Under the pieces are notes generated by a model, which saw only the letters and a program-made list of their open reading frames with translations, ran no database searches and was not told where the DNA came from. This document shows positions 11,055 through 23,152 of a DNA stretch of 64,000 nt, piece by piece (position 1 is the first letter of the stretch; each line of letters starts with the position of its first letter). Made by a program: the position numbers and the translations under genes. This DNA is from Aphrocallistes beatrix. Its lineage: Eukaryota; Porifera; Hexactinellida; Sceptrulophora; Aphrocallistidae. The stretch is from contig OY725496.1 of the NCBI GenBank assembly GCA_963281255.1, positions 1,364,001-1,428,000 on the forward strand, given 5' to 3'.

Positions 11055-12702
11055 TGTTCGACTATTCCCCTGCATATTGGACAAAGCTTTGCACCATATG
11101 TGGTAGTTAATCTTTCTGCACAGGAATAACAAATTAGTGCGTGACGACATGGTCAGATGATGGTATCAGCATTAAGTAGTATCCATATGCGACATGTTCT
11201 GGGGTCTGTTTTATTTTCATTAGCGTGAATAGAGTGGGAACTAACCTCTCCTTCTGACTGACTTTCTGCTTCAACTTCTGAATCATTTGGATTCGTTGGA
11301 AAAGGTGAATATACCAGTGTTTGAAATTCCAATTGAAAATTAGGACATAGGCGTTTTACATAATTTAAAGGTGTTATTTCCCCCGATCAACAACTTCCTT
11401 TGAAGGATTTCTAGAATTAAATTTCTTTGAAGAGTTTTAACGAGCTTCTCCCAATTGGCATACCGGTAATAATTCTCTCTATATACTTTTCAGTTGAAAT
11501 GATTTTCTCGTTTAGCTTGTTAATAAAGTTCCAAAAGTTTGGACAATGAGATTTAAATTTACGCTTTAGATTTGCATGGAAACTTTCGAAGTCATTTGTT
11601 GTTCGTTTTTCCTTTTTGAATACAGAAAGTCATACTGGATCGATTTTGCGTAGCCAGTATTTCTCATAATATCTAAATAATTTTCTTACTCTTTCGTTCT
11701 CCGAATGAAGTAACTTCGGTTTTGCTTCTTTGAGTAAATAATATGTTTCAATAATTTTACTTGAAGGAAGAAGAGGTAAATTCATCAATTGTTGGAACCA
11801 ACTGTTAAACTGTTTATTGCAAGAGTACAAATGTGACAAACCATTTTTCTGTATTGCAGTCTTATAGGTAGCTTTCTTGTGATGAAATAAGCAACCACTT
11901 CTATCAGCCTCAGGAAAACCTGTAGAAAATGACTGAACCAATGCTTCTTCGAAATCTGTAACAATTTCTGACACAGTAAATGTAATTATGCCTTCAATTT
12001 TGGCGACTATTCATTAGTCTTTCGTGACATAAGGATGTGAAGTGCAGGCAAGGTATAGGATTTGAACTGAAGGAAAATGTTAAGTAATTGATAATACTGT
12101 TTTGGAACTACATAAGAGGTAGCATCAGCTTGTAGTAGCGATTCTGAATCAACCTGTAGGGCAGTAAGCCACTTTGGACTCATAAAACCCAAAGCAAATT
12201 CTCCATTGGCTGGTTCATTAATTATGAATGCTAGATAACGTTTATACTTGTATTGATGATCACTACAATCGTCCAATAAAAAGATTGCATCTTCAGCATC
12301 ACGAGGAACATTTGGTCTATTGAGCTTTCCTCTTTTGTACATGGAACTTTCTAAATTAACAAAACTAACCTGTCCACCAACTATTGATGAATTCGCTTCA
12401 TCGTCAAAAGTTTCTCTAAGTGTTCCTTGTGAAGTTACAGCTTTTCGCTTGAGGGTTGTTTTCAATTTCAAAACCTCGACCTTTTCGTCAGTTACTTGGT
12501 CGTGGTTGTTATATGCCTTTGTAATAGTTAGTTGATCAGTTTCTAAGTCTTTCGATGCACGATCTGGACAACCTTTCCTAAATTCTACACATTTTAAATA
12601 GCGACCTATTTCTCTGTCTTTTTCTTTAGTATAGAGTTATGATCCACCTATAAAGACCTGAGAACCTTTCCGTTTTCCTTCCATTATTTCATAAGATGAC
12701 AT
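11055..12702 (-). pseudogene. MULE transposase with FLYWCH and RING domains, decayed
   Basis: On the minus strand an ATG at 12702 opens a reading frame. First comes a FLYWCH-like zinc finger (about 12500-12660; GRYLKCVEFRKGC then a late H-D-Q, with an in-frame stop after VFIGGS). Next is a MULE core at 12471-12007 and 11974-11630 (VTDFEEALVQSF, then GCLFHHKKA, then the GL-x2-LY block). The end of the transposase lies at about 11600-11440 (TNDFESFHANLKRKF, then FWNFINKLNEK). Near 11215-11060 is a RING-like C-terminus: PCRHALICYSCAERL, then LCPICRGIVE, with one stop and one lost Cys (CRIW for C-x2-C). Family knowledge: FLYWCH binds DNA, the MULE core is a DDE transposase, and RING fingers act as ubiquitin ligases. 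It lies antisense inside a UBR4 intron. At least three stops or frameshifts make it inactive as read. Confidence 0.78.
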
Positions 12703-13432
12703 GATTGTAATATGTGAACAGAACAGATAACGAATAATTTAGCAAAATAACGGGGATTGGGAGTAAGCAATTAAATGTTATATAACAAGAAACCAAAATT
12801 GCAAACCAGGCGTGGTTTATTAATAGAGCATTGTTAACACTTAAAAAGTGAAACAATACAAATTTAACTAATAGATACAATACCTTTCAATGGATTCTAT
12901 TCATTCAAATTAATAAATCTTATTTCGCTTAAGTCTATCTTATTCTAGTCGTTGAATTGTCCATCTGGTTATCTAGAGGGCAAGTGAAGGTGTGACAAAA
13001 AAAGATAATAAAAACAATCTCTCCAATAACAAAACATGTCCCAAAAATCAACGTATGGGGTGGATTTTCATCGATGGGAACATTCCCTCTCTGTATATTT
13101 AGAGAAAATATAGATAGCAACATGTTCTTAGACATTATGCATGGTCATTTGATAACCCAAGCTAAAATCTTCCATAATTCAGACTGGCGACTAGTAATGA
13201 CCCAAAGCACACCGCCACAAAGGTGCAGGAATGGCTAAGTAAAAACGTCCCGAAACAACTGTCATGCCCATCTCAGAATCTACCCAATCGAAAATATCTT
13301 CGGTTAGGTGAAGCAGGAGCTAGTAAAACAGCGTCCTGAAGCAATAACAGAACTGAGTAACAAGCTTTAAGACATTTGGGAAAGTATAGACCCTGATTTT
13401 CTTAAACCATCGAGCACTGGTTTATGGCCTAC
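12703..13432. other. Intronic stretch, no feature supported
   Basis: Minus frames at 12689-12880 and 12935-13135 have no family signature. Terminal repeats of the MULE were looked for and not found. Confidence 0.35.
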
Positions 13433-13975
13433 TACATATAAGGCCTAAAGATCACTTGCATATTTTGGACTAGGGATGCGGTAGAAGATCATTGAACAAT
13501 ATGCATGAGCTGCCTAAAAACATTAACCACGTAGAATAGAGCTTAAGAATGTATTACCAGCATATATAAATATGGTATCAAAGTACCCATATCCGTTAAA
13601 ATTTTTGATTAGTCCTCATGATAATACAATAAGTAATTTTATAGCAAATTCAGTGATTTTCAGAGGCAGTTTAATGACACTTCTTTGTGTTTGTAAGTGT
13701 TTTTAATATAATGTTTATCGCATAAAACTGAGCTGTGATTATGTTGCTGCGAAAAATTTGGAAGTTCTCATGGAATGTGTTGTTGTTACATTCCAGTGTT
13801 GCTATGGAAACACATTTTGGTTATTTGTGGTCATATCCTGAAAGCAGCAATATTTAGACATTCAATTTTGACCTTATTTGATAACCAATAAATAGACTAC
13901 TTCCTATTAAGCGATACTATGATCTCTACGTCTAAATTCAATGGCTTACGAGTTATTGGACAATTTATCATATTC
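13433..13975. repeat. Fold-back family, single arm
   Basis: Starts TGGCCTACTACATATAAGGC and follows the left arm of element A (3163-4050) through the GGATGCGGTAGAAGAT and ATTACCAGCATATATAAATA landmarks. It stops at TTTATCATATTC, where the next repeat begins. The opposite arm is missing. Confidence 0.75.
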
Positions 13976-13977
13976 AA

Positions 13978-14090
13978 AGTTGGGTTTTGTACTGTCCAAA
14001 ACTCGTTTTGGACAGACAGTGGGAAAAACCGGTGTTTAACGGTCAAAACGGGTCTAAACCGGTCAATACTGGTCAATGCTATATTCTTGA
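13978..14090. mobile_element. hAT MITE fragment (TTTTGTCC family)
   Basis: GTTGGGTTTTGTACTGTCC followed by CCGGTC/GGTCAA units resembles one end of the element at 1476-1901. The other end was not found. Confidence 0.45.
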
Positions 14091-14235
14091 ATAATAAGAA
14101 ACTGAAAACATAAAAATTGTTAAGATATCTTATTTTGATTTGGTAATATACTATTTAACACTGGTTTACAATGAAACATTTAAGTGATAAAATGTGAGGT
14201 TTCAACCAATTGAATTCTAATGAAGTATACGTACA

Positions 14236-14792
14236 TCCTTACTATTAAAACTCGATTAATGTATATATGTGTATATACCTATATATATATATATATATAT
14301 ATATATGTAACGAATTGATTGAGGAAACTGCCAGGCACAGAAAGCTGATTTTTGGCATGTCGGGGTATTTTGGATATGGCTCCAGTAAGTTCTGAGCTCA
14401 GAGCAAAATGTCGACTCAGCATGGAATTATGACGTCATTGTCATATTTTTAAAAGTTAAGCAATACAGTTATTCGAGCATAACTCAGCCATTATAGAAGA
14501 TAGAAGGCTGAAATTTTAATAGAATATGTATACTAACATACCTCACATATGATGCAACTATCATTAAAAAATGATGACATTTTTTATGATGTCATCATTA
14601 CTCATCAAAATTTTAAAAATGGATGTTTTGGTGATTTTTCGTACGATATCGATTAGAACAGCAGGACAGACATATTTAGAGGTGTTAACTCCCTTATAAT
14701 TAACCAATGTCACCTCCAGGCGACCGAAGGGAGCCTCCGGCGGACACGAAGTGTTCGCCAGCCGCGCAGCGCAAGCAAGCGAAGCGCGCTTG
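14236..14792 (+). mobile_element. Helitron, complete copy (557 bp)
   Basis: Starts TCCTTACTATTAAAACTC after ACA and ends GAAGCGCGCTTG before T. The (TA)n tract lies at about 14278-14306, and the 3' hairpin GGCGGACAC/GTGTTCGCC has one mismatch. It shares the ATGTCGACTCA and GGAATTATGACGTCATTG blocks with all copies. Confidence 0.8.
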
Positions 14793-14802
14793 TAAACAAA
14801 TA

Positions 14803-15331
14803 AATATTAATCGAGTTTTAATAGTAAGGATATACTATATCTCTGTAACTAATTGATTGAAGAAACTGCTAGGCGTAGAAGGCTGATTTTTGGCATGTGG
14901 GAGTCTTTTGGTTATGGCTCCAGTAAGTTCTGAGCTCAGGCGAAAATGTCGACTCAGCATGGAATTATGACGTCATTGTCACATTTTTAAAAGTTAATCT
15001 ACACAGTTATTCGTGTATAACTCAGCCATTATATGAGATAGAAAGCTGAAACTTTAATAGAATATGTATACTAACATACCTAACATGCAACTATCATCAA
15101 AAAATGATGACTCATCACTTTGTTATGACGTCATCATTACGCATCAAAAAATTTTAAAATTGACAAATTGGTGATTTTTCGAGTAGTATCGATTATAACA
15201 GTAGGACAGACATATTTAGAGATGCTATCTCCCTTATAATTAACCAATGTGATCCCAGGCGACCGAAGGGAGCCTCCGGCGGACACAAAGTGTCCGCCAG
15301 CCGCGCAGCGCAAGCAAGCGAAGCGCGCTTG
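14803..15331. mobile_element. Helitron 5' tip on the minus strand joined to a + copy lacking its own tip
   Basis: TATTAATCGAGTTTTAATAG then TAAGGA (14803-14830) is the family's first 27 bases in reverse. It is followed directly by a + strand copy that starts at the CTGTAACTAATTGATTG block (about 14846) and runs to a complete 3' end at 15331. The head-to-head join is also seen at 24800-24845. Confidence 0.75.
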
Positions 15332-15373
15332 TCCTTACTATTAAAACTCGATTAATGTTTGTCTATGTATATA

Positions 15374-15410
<37 letters not shown>

Positions 15411-15668
15411 ACGAATTGATTGAAGAGACTGCCAGGTACAGAAAGCTGATTTTTGGCCTGTCGGAGTCTTTTGGCTATGGCTCCCCTAATTTCTGATCTC
15501 AGACAAAAATGTCCACTCATCATGGAATTATGACGTCATTCTCACCTTTTTAATAATTAGAAATTTCTGTTTTTCGACTATAACTCAGCCATTTTAGGTG
15601 ATAGAAGCCTGAAATTTTAATAGAGTGTCTGCCTGCCCCGCAGCGCTAGCAAGCGAAGCGCGCTCTAG
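15332..15668 (+). mobile_element. Helitron copy in exact head-to-tail join, internally deleted
   Basis: The previous copy ends CGCTTG at 15331 and this one begins TCCTTACTATTAAAACTC at 15332 with no base between. It lacks the middle third (from about 15622) and ends GCGCGCTCTAG before T, the canonical CTRR form. Confidence 0.78.
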
Positions 15669-15702
15669 TATGTTCTAAATGGGTACATTATCGTGAGCAT
15701 TT

Positions 15703-16620
15703 CTGGACCCTAATTCTCAGATCGACTTAAACTTACTTTAAACTTAATTTAAATCAAGTAATTACTTAGTTTCCTTAAGTTTTCTTAACTATATTTATAC
15801 TTAAATCCATACTTAGTTTATTCGTCGAACTTAAGAACTACTTAATATTTACTTAGTTTAATTATCACATCTTAAGTTTTTATTTCATTTTGACATAGAA
15901 ACTAAGTATTTAATAGTTTGGCCAATCAAGGGCATTTAGAGATAGGTCAAATGACTCAAATCCCATCAACTCATTCTACGATATTGAATTCATAATAATT
16001 ATCTTCATATTACTCGTACCATGTTTATTATTTAGCAGCTTCACGTTTACGTAAGATATTGAGTGATGAAAACATTTTTGTGGTAATTACTGTATATCAA
16101 ATCAATGTCGTAAAACCATACTACAGTTAATTGTAACTGCAACAAATGATAGAGTTCTAATTGCAATAAAATTGGATCGTAATGTTCTTACCAATAATTA
16201 ATATTACATTAATTTTCACTTTGCAAGGAGGTAAAATAATATTTTCTTAATAAAATTGTGAGTTAACCGTTAGATTGATTACCTGGGGTCATTTCTATTG
16301 ATAGCAAAGACCCCACACTTCTAAGGCTTCCCCACCCAAAATGACTTAACCGGAAATGAGTTAGCAAAAATCTAGCTCCATTTAAAGGTTAAGTCAGCTT
16401 CGAAGTCGGCTTAAAAATATATTAATTTAAGTTAAAAACTAAGTATTTACTTAGTTTTGTTCTGTAAATACCAACTTAATTTTACTACTTAAGTTTTACT
16501 TGGTTTTTAGCAAAAAACTAAGTAAATACTAAGTATACCAAATAAAACTAAGTAAATACTTAGTTTTTACTTAGTTTAAGTAAAGTTTAAGTTTAAGTCG
16601 ATCTGAGAATAAGGCCCCTG
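15703..16620. mobile_element. Long-TIR MITE rich in ACTTAGTTT units
   Basis: Inverted ends CCCTAATTCTCAGATCGACT and its partner near 16598-16617 (GTCGATCTGAGAATAAGGCC) bound about 910 bp. The inner arms repeat AAACTTAAG and ACTTAGTTT motifs. A duplicated target could not be shown. Confidence 0.65.
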
Positions 16621-16668
16621 ATATTATTTAAATTGAATACTATCGTGCAGATTGTTTATCTTACTTGA

Positions 16669-18352
16669 ATGGCCAATTTGATATGGCACATGGAGGAAGG
16701 CCCAGTGTGGAAATTTTTCATCAAAGTTGAAGATAGTGGCAAAACAAGTGTAAAGTGCATAAAATGTAGTACCATGATCAGCGCAAAGGCTGGGAGGCTT
16801 AGAAGTCATCTTGAAAAATGTTCTCAAAGCGAACTCCAAAATAATTTTCCTAATGACAATCTTCCTGAAATAATAATACCTATTATTAACAATGCCACCT
16901 GAAAAATGTGTATGTCATAAGATCATTCAGCCCAAGTTGAATGATTTCACAATCAAGACCAACTCTCACCAGAAATAAATTCTCGACGATCAAATTGCTC
17001 GCTTATTCTATGCTTGTAATCTTCCTTTTAGCCTCGCTGAGAATGACGTATTAAAAACGACAATTTATATGCTTGACCTGGTTATACACCTCCTACAAGG
17101 AAGAGTATAGCTAGAGGTCTTCTTGACACGATATTTAATGAAGTAACCACCATGACCGCTTCACCCCTGGAGGCAAGGAAGGCAAGTACTCTAGTACAGG
17201 ATGGATGAAGTGACATACATAACTCCCCCATAGTTGCCCATTGTGTGCATACAGGAGAAAGATCCTATTTTCTGAATTCTGTTGACACTGGATCAAACAA
17301 AAAAACTGCTACCTACTGTACTTCTTTAGTTATCGAAGCGTCCTAAAAAGCAAATATTAAATTTGGGTATAAAGTTGTTGCTGTCGTTACTGACAATGAG
17401 CACAAAATGCAGTCAATCCGCTCAAAGCTGAAAATACTTGACAGTTCACTTTCAGTTTACGGCTGGCATCTCACTTGAACTTGTTGAGGAAGGATATCAC
17501 TCCTTCGCAAATCATTTCTCATATTACAGAAATAAATAAATATTTCGCAACCATCATAATCCAAGATCCCTTTTATCTGCACAAAAAGGATCCCTTAAGC
17601 CTCAATTACCAGTCGTGACACGGTGGAATAATCAATTGGAGTGTATCAAGACATACCTGACAAATAGGCCTTTCCTTTTGAACATTCTGGCGCAACATGA
17701 AGATGTTATCGACTTGTCTATTGTAAATATAATCAACAACGTGGGCATTTATCGTGAGGCTAAAAATCTTTGTGATCAACTCAAACCGATTTCAATTTCA
17801 CTAGACAAGTTACAAGGAGAAAAGTCTAATAATCCAGTTTCTTGCAAAGAGTGGATGAAATTACTCCAGTTAGACGAGCTGAAATGTCACCAAGCAAAAT
17901 TCAGCAACGTTTCAAACAGGCAATCACACCTATTCACTTCCTAGCCAACATGATCAATCCGAAGTACATGGGGCAGAGGCATTCGTGTGAACAACAGGAA
18001 GAAGCGAGGGGTTTGCTTATTCTACAAAATGCTTCTCTTTTGCCGCAACTTTATAAGTTTCATGCAAAGGCAGCACCATTTCCCGTCTCTATATATTTCA
18101 ATGTACAGATGCATTAGATCCAGTAACGTGGTGTAAGACAATGTAAAAATAAAAAAACTTATTAGCTCATGAGCTTTGCGACATTGCCATCAATTTTTAA
18201 ATCTTACTGTCAAGTTCAGCGAGTGTTGAAAGGATTTTCTCGGATTTTGGTTTAATTCAAACCCAACTACGAAACAGATTGGAAATCGATAAAGCGAGCA
18301 AATTAGTAGCTTGTTACAGAGAATTGAGAGGATGTCAAGAATTAGACTGGTA
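16669..18352 (+). pseudogene. hAT transposase with BED finger, decayed
   Basis: A BED zinc finger opens the gene (16669-16830: WKFFIKVEDSGKTSVKCIKC, then S-x-M-x-A, then LRSHLEKC). Broken frames with hAT-like blocks follow: ARLFYACNLPFSLAEN near 17000, PLEARKASTLVQDGW near 17165-17210, and the open segment 17615-17944. The C-terminal dimerisation motif survives at 18205-18350 (SASVERIFSDFGLIQTQLRN, then LVACYREL). Multiple stops and frameshifts show it is dead. It lies on the sense strand of the UBR4 intron. Confidence 0.75.
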
Positions 18353-18528
18353 GCGAATATACGTAGGTTAATTAAACATCAATTTATAGTCTTAGTTTTC
18401 TTTCTACAGTCTTCAATACTTATGTATTCAGCATTTTACCAATAAGAATTAACATGGATTAGTATGACTTCAACAATCTCCTATAGAATCCTTAGTTCAA
18501 AATCCACAAGTTACTTTTAGGCCTTATA

Positions 18529-19540
18529 CACGGGCATTCAATAAATACTAATCACAGTGTATATTTCAATTAATGTGCTAAAATAATATCGAGTTCCCAG
18601 TGCAATTATATTGAATCATGTCTCTACTTTCCAACAAAACTTAGACTGAGTTGATTACTCAATTATTTCTCAAGTTATATTGATTTTTCGAATCCTACTT
18701 TTTGACATTGATATTTTTCATGAATTCTCGTCCAAATTTTCCGGAATTGGAACAACTGACGTATATCAAATTTCGCACAATACTCGAAATCCCTCCAAAG
18801 TCTTCACGAAGATTTGGTAACGATATATGGAGATGACTTGCTATCATATTCAACGGTCAGAGGGTGGGTCAATCTATTTAGGGAAGGTAAAGCCTCTGTC
18901 TAAGATGCCCCTCGTCCTGGAGCGACAAACCAAGATAAATTTGCTGAGGTAAAGATATTTATAGAGTCTTTCCCCCATTCTTCTATTGAAGACGTAGCCA
19001 ACCATGTCAACATTTCAATGGGTAGTGCACACACGACTCTGACAAAAATGGAACTGAGGAAGGTCCAAGTGCGATGGGAATGTTTAACTTTGCCACATAA
19101 GGCCACTAGACTCCAAATGGCTAAATAAAATCTTGTAATTTATGAACAAGGCTACCCAAGACGTTTATTAGAAATTTTAACAGGGGACAAACATGGATAC
19201 AGCTTAACCCACCGATTAGAATGCAGGATGGCAGGGTATGGCTGAAGAAAGGAGAGGTACTCCCAGCTGTTTGTGTCTCCGACTTCCGTGCTCCGAAGGT
19301 GTTATACTGCATATTTTTCGATGGGTTGGGTCCCGTAGCCCAGATCCCCGTTCCCAAAGGCCAGACACTTACTGGACAATTTTACGCTGATGTGGTGTTG
19401 TCTGAGGTTGAAAGTTTTTATCCTAAGCGTCGTCCAAAGACTGGTACTTGTGGTATCAAAATTTTGCACGACAATCCCAGACCGCATAAAATAATTTGTA
19501 GTTCAAGTGGGGTATGGTTAGTATTTATTGAATGCCCCTG
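18529..19540 (+). pseudogene. mariner transposon with broken transposase
   Basis: Terminal repeats CACGGGCATTCAATAAATAC (18529) and GTATTTATTGAATGCCCCTG (ends 19540), flanked by TA. The + frame shows a helix-turn-helix (SYSTVRGWVNLFREGKASV then stop, DAPRPGA), the second helical domain (SSIEDVANHVNISMGSAHTT) and QMAK-stop-NLVIYEQ, where one codon is lost. The catalytic core follows in the open frame 19221-19530 (KVLYCIFFDGLGP, then KILHDNPRPHK), giving two of the three mariner Asp residues. The C-terminal third is missing. Inactive. Confidence 0.8.
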
Positions 19541-19546
19541 TATATA

Positions 19547-20025
19547 CACTACCCGGACAAAAGTATTCGAACACCACGAAAACTTCCATACAAATAGTAT
19601 TAAATTGGACCTATTCAAAAACGGAACATTACTCAAACATTTGAAATACTCTATTTTTATTGCAAATTCGTAATCTACACATTCTAATTACTCATAATTG
19701 AGAGTCTCAACTCAATTACTTATTCTTATGTAGAAAATTATCAACCTCTGACACTTTGTGTCACTAATCGCCATCATATACTATATTAGCTGTGACTTGG
19801 GACAAGTATCATCAAGTATCAAATGTTGATATTTATTAAATTGGAAGTTAGTAATTAAGTTGAGGGTATCAATTATGAGTAATTATAATGTGTTTTTTAC
19901 GAATTTGAAATAAAAATTAAAGTATTCCTTACAGTTTGAGTACATATTCCTTTATAAATAGACCCACTTTAATACTATTTGTATGGAGATTTCTGTGGTG
20001 GTCGAATACTTTTGTCCGGGTACTG
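19547..20025. mobile_element. Tc1-type MITE
   Basis: Ends CACTACCCGGACAAAAGTAT and ATACTTTTGTCCGGGTACTG, with TA before the left end. It carries no transposase. A right-end copy lies at 640-906 and a left-end copy at 48178-48270. It adjoins the mariner on one side and a Tc1 element on the other. Confidence 0.8.
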
Positions 20026-20027
20026 TT

Positions 20028-21193
20028 CAAGGTGTAACGAAAGTGTTGATACCTCTGATCTTATAACGTAACTTGGAATATATTGATTAAATTGTCACTA
20101 TTATTTATTTATATGCGAACCATTTCGTTCTAATACAAGTCTGATTCGTTCAGGCATGCTAGCTACTAAATTCTCCAAAATATCAGAGTCAATACCTTCC
20201 CATGCAAATTTTAGTGATTTTATCAGTTCGTCCAGAGTAGAAATTTGACCATATCCTTCCATATTCTCTTTCAATATTCCCCATAGGTTTTCAATAGGGT
20301 TCAAATCTGGAGAATTACCTGGCCATTCAGTTTTGCTCCAGAATGCTTTTAGGTTTTCTGAGCACCACTGTTGCGTAGAATTTGCTGTGTGGGCCGGTGT
20401 GCCATCTTGCATGAAAATCATGTCGGACATCTTTTCTAACATTGGCCGCTGCAATAGAGATCCTGTATTTGGTTTACGCTGTAGTGCATCCATACAAGTC
20501 TTTGCGAGAATCTCATTTCGGTAATAGACAGCATTTATCGACTGTCCTTGGGGAATGATATGCAATTTTGACAGTGCATGGTGCGACATCATGCCCCAGA
20601 CTTGAACTTTCGCCGGGAATTTACTGAAAATACCGGTGGGACATCTTTACTATCCTTCGCCCAAACGCGGTATTTTGCTTGTTAGGCGTTGCGAAACCTC
20701 TATTCTTCAACCCCTATTCTTCAATTTCTGTGCAAGTTTTCGTGTGGATTGCCTTCATTTGCCGAGTGATTTGGCAATTACGATTTTATCCGCCCGTTTC
20801 AAAATATGAGGCCTCCCTGAACGAGGTTTAGTCATCATAGAATTTCCCTGCTTATGTGAACTCCACCATCGTTTTACTGAGGGAACTGATACTCCTAAGC
20901 ACTGAGCAACCTCCTTCTGCATGGCACCACATTCTAGCATGCCAATTGCTCGAGACGAATCAAAATCCCGTGATCACGGACATCCATAATGAAGAGTTCA
21001 AGGCAAAAGGAATAAAAAGCTATAAAAAATATAAAATTTGACAATTGGAAAGAAAACTTGTACGAAAACATAATTATGTAGTGTATCAATTATGTAGAGT
21101 TAGTTTAAATCTTTTGTGTTGTATGGTTCACTAAGAATGATACTTTTGAACTAGCAATACAAGGTATCGTATCAACGCTTTCGTTACACCCTG
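20028..21193 (-). pseudogene. Tc1-like transposon with internally deleted transposase
   Basis: Terminal repeats CAAGGTGTAACGAAAGTGTT (20028) and CGCTTTCGTTACACCCTG (ends 21193), with TA on the right. On the minus strand an N-terminal paired-like domain at 20940-20755 (KEVAQCLGVSVPSVKRWWSS, then PRSGRPHILKRADK) is followed after a gap by 20592-20101. That part has MIFMQDGTPAHTA and WPGNSPDLNPIENLWG, the last two residues of a DD34E triad. The region with the first Asp is missing. At about 225 residues against a usual 340 it is not functional. Confidence 0.85.
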
Positions 21194-21199
21194 TATATA

Positions 21200-21487
21200 T
21201 AGTAGGACGTCAGTTATCCGAACGGGTTGGGCCCGAAGGGGTTCGGATAACTGAAGTTGTTATGTACTACTTAGTAATTATATAAAAAAGTTGATCAGTA
21301 GTACTAAGTTGTCATAATGATGAATATGGCTAAAATACATATTGATCTAGACCTTCTCAAAATAATCGCTAACTTTAGATTGCCCTAGCGCATTGAGTAG
21401 GACGGTAATACATAACCCATTGGTATGCTATCTGATTGACTGCTTAGTTTGGTCAACCAAGGGGTTCGGATAACTGACGTTCTACTG
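21200..21487. mobile_element. Pogo-like MITE, TTATCCGAAC family
   Basis: Inverted ends AGTAGGACGTCAGTTATCCG and CGGATAACTGACGTTCTACT, with TA flanks. A sister copy lies at 40865-41154. Confidence 0.8.
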
Positions 21488-21926
21488 TAGTAGGCCATGT
21501 TTGGTTAGATCACAAAATCAAGAAATTTGGAATTATTTTTGAAAATTGAACTTTCAACAAATTCTGACCGGTCTTCACTGAAGAAAAATCATCAGTAATA
21601 GCTCGATTTTTTGTGGTTTACCATTGACCTATTTTAATTTACATTTGTTTCTAGGATTCGAAAGGATCACAGATATGTCATTTATTTGATCAACTTCCAC
21701 CCGCTGCCTAAAAAATGTGTTTCAATATCAAAAAGCGCGATTCGCTTGCTAGCGCTGCGCGGCTGGCGGACACTTTATGTCCGCCAGAGGCGCCCTGCGG
21801 GAGCCTGAAGTCACATTGATTATTATAAGGTAGAAAACATCTCTAAATACGTCTATCCTGTTATAATCGATATTACACAAAAATCACCAAATTTGACAAT
21901 TCATCATTTGGTAGGTATATAAATAT

Positions 21927-22509
21927 CAAGGTTGAAACCGCTTCAACCAAATACCATTTTAACCGAATAATGGTCAGACCAAATAATTTGGTTAACCAAA
22001 TAATGGTCAAACCGAATAATTTGGTTAACCGAATAATGGTCAAACCGAATATTTTGGTTAACCGAATAATGGTCAGACCAAATAATTTGAACAACCGAAT
22101 AATTTGGTCAACCGAATAATTTGGTTAACCGAATAATTTGGTCAACCAAATAATACTTGATTATATTTTTGCATAAATGTTTATATAAATAGTTATACAA
22201 AATATATTCAAGTATAAGTAAGCCAATTATATTTATTTGTGTTCGGACCCTTCATGTAAGAACATGTGATTATTGTGGTGGGAAAGCATGCAAATTATTA
22301 GTTTGGCCAAATATTTGTTTGGCCAAATATTCGGTTGACCAAATTATTCGGTTGACCAAATTATTCGGTTGACCACATTATTCGGTTGACCAAATTATTT
22401 GGTACTCAACCGAATACCGAATAATGATATTTGGTTACAAACCAAATATCAATTATTTGCAAATAATATTTGGTTAAACCGAATAATCAATTATTCGGTT
22501 TCAACCCTG
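21927..22509. mobile_element. hAT MITE with ACCGAATAATTTGGTT repeats
   Basis: Starts CAAGGTTGAAACCG, ends TTTCAACCCTG, and is flanked by the exact duplication ATAAATAT (21919-21926 and 22510-22517). The interior is a minisatellite of AACCGAATAATTTGGTC-like units in both orientations. Confidence 0.85.
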
Positions 22510-22757
22510 ATAAATATGCACATTCTATTAAAATTAAAGCCTTCTATCACTTAGAATGGCTAAGTAATGGTCGAAAACTGAAATTTCTAATTATAAAAAG
22601 GGGAAAGGAAATGACACCATAATTCCATGATTAGTCGACATTTTCGTCTGAGCTCAGAACTTAGTGGAGTCATAGCCAAAAGACTCACACATGCCAAAAA
22701 TAAGCTTTCTCCGCCTAACAGTTTCTTCAATCAATTCGTTACAGATATAAATATATA

Positions 22758-23101
22758 CACTCGAACCTCTCTTATCCGGACCTCCGATATCCGGGCACCT
22801 CTCTCAACCGGGCAGCCCTTTCGACATTTAGGCAATATGCATTGTCCTATTTTCAAGTCTATTATTAACCACAATTCCAGCAATCATTATCATGTAATAT
22901 TATTTTTTGACATTAATATGTAATAAGTAAAACTGTGGGTTTTGCGTACTCGTATATTGTCTTGGTACGTAAATATTATAGAAAAACCTCATGTGCATAG
23001 ACATGTTTTCGAATTATCCGGGCAAATTCTTGTAATCCGGCACCCTCTGTTATCCGGGCACCCTCCGGTCCGGCACTGCTCGGATAAGAGAGGTTCGAGT
23101 G
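22758..23101. mobile_element. Pogo-like MITE, CTCTTATCCGG family
   Basis: Ends CACTCGAACCTCTCTTATCC and GGATAAGAGAGGTTCGAGTG with TA on both sides. It is inserted in the (TA)n tract of a Helitron. The interior repeats ATCCGGGCACC. Confidence 0.85.
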
Positions 23102-23152
23102 TATATATATATAAATATTAATCGAGTTTTAATAGTAAAAATTTAATATTAA

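Larger units (their letters stand above)
21731..23140 (-). mobile_element. Helitron copy carrying two later insertions
   Basis: In reverse it runs from the 3' end (GCGCGATTCGCTTGCTAGCG at about 21735) to a 5' tip (ATTAATCGAGTTTTAATAG, ending about 23135). A hAT MITE (21927-22509) sits in its middle and a pogo-like MITE (22758-23101) in its TA tract. Taking both out leaves about 480 bp, close to the family length. Confidence 0.7.
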
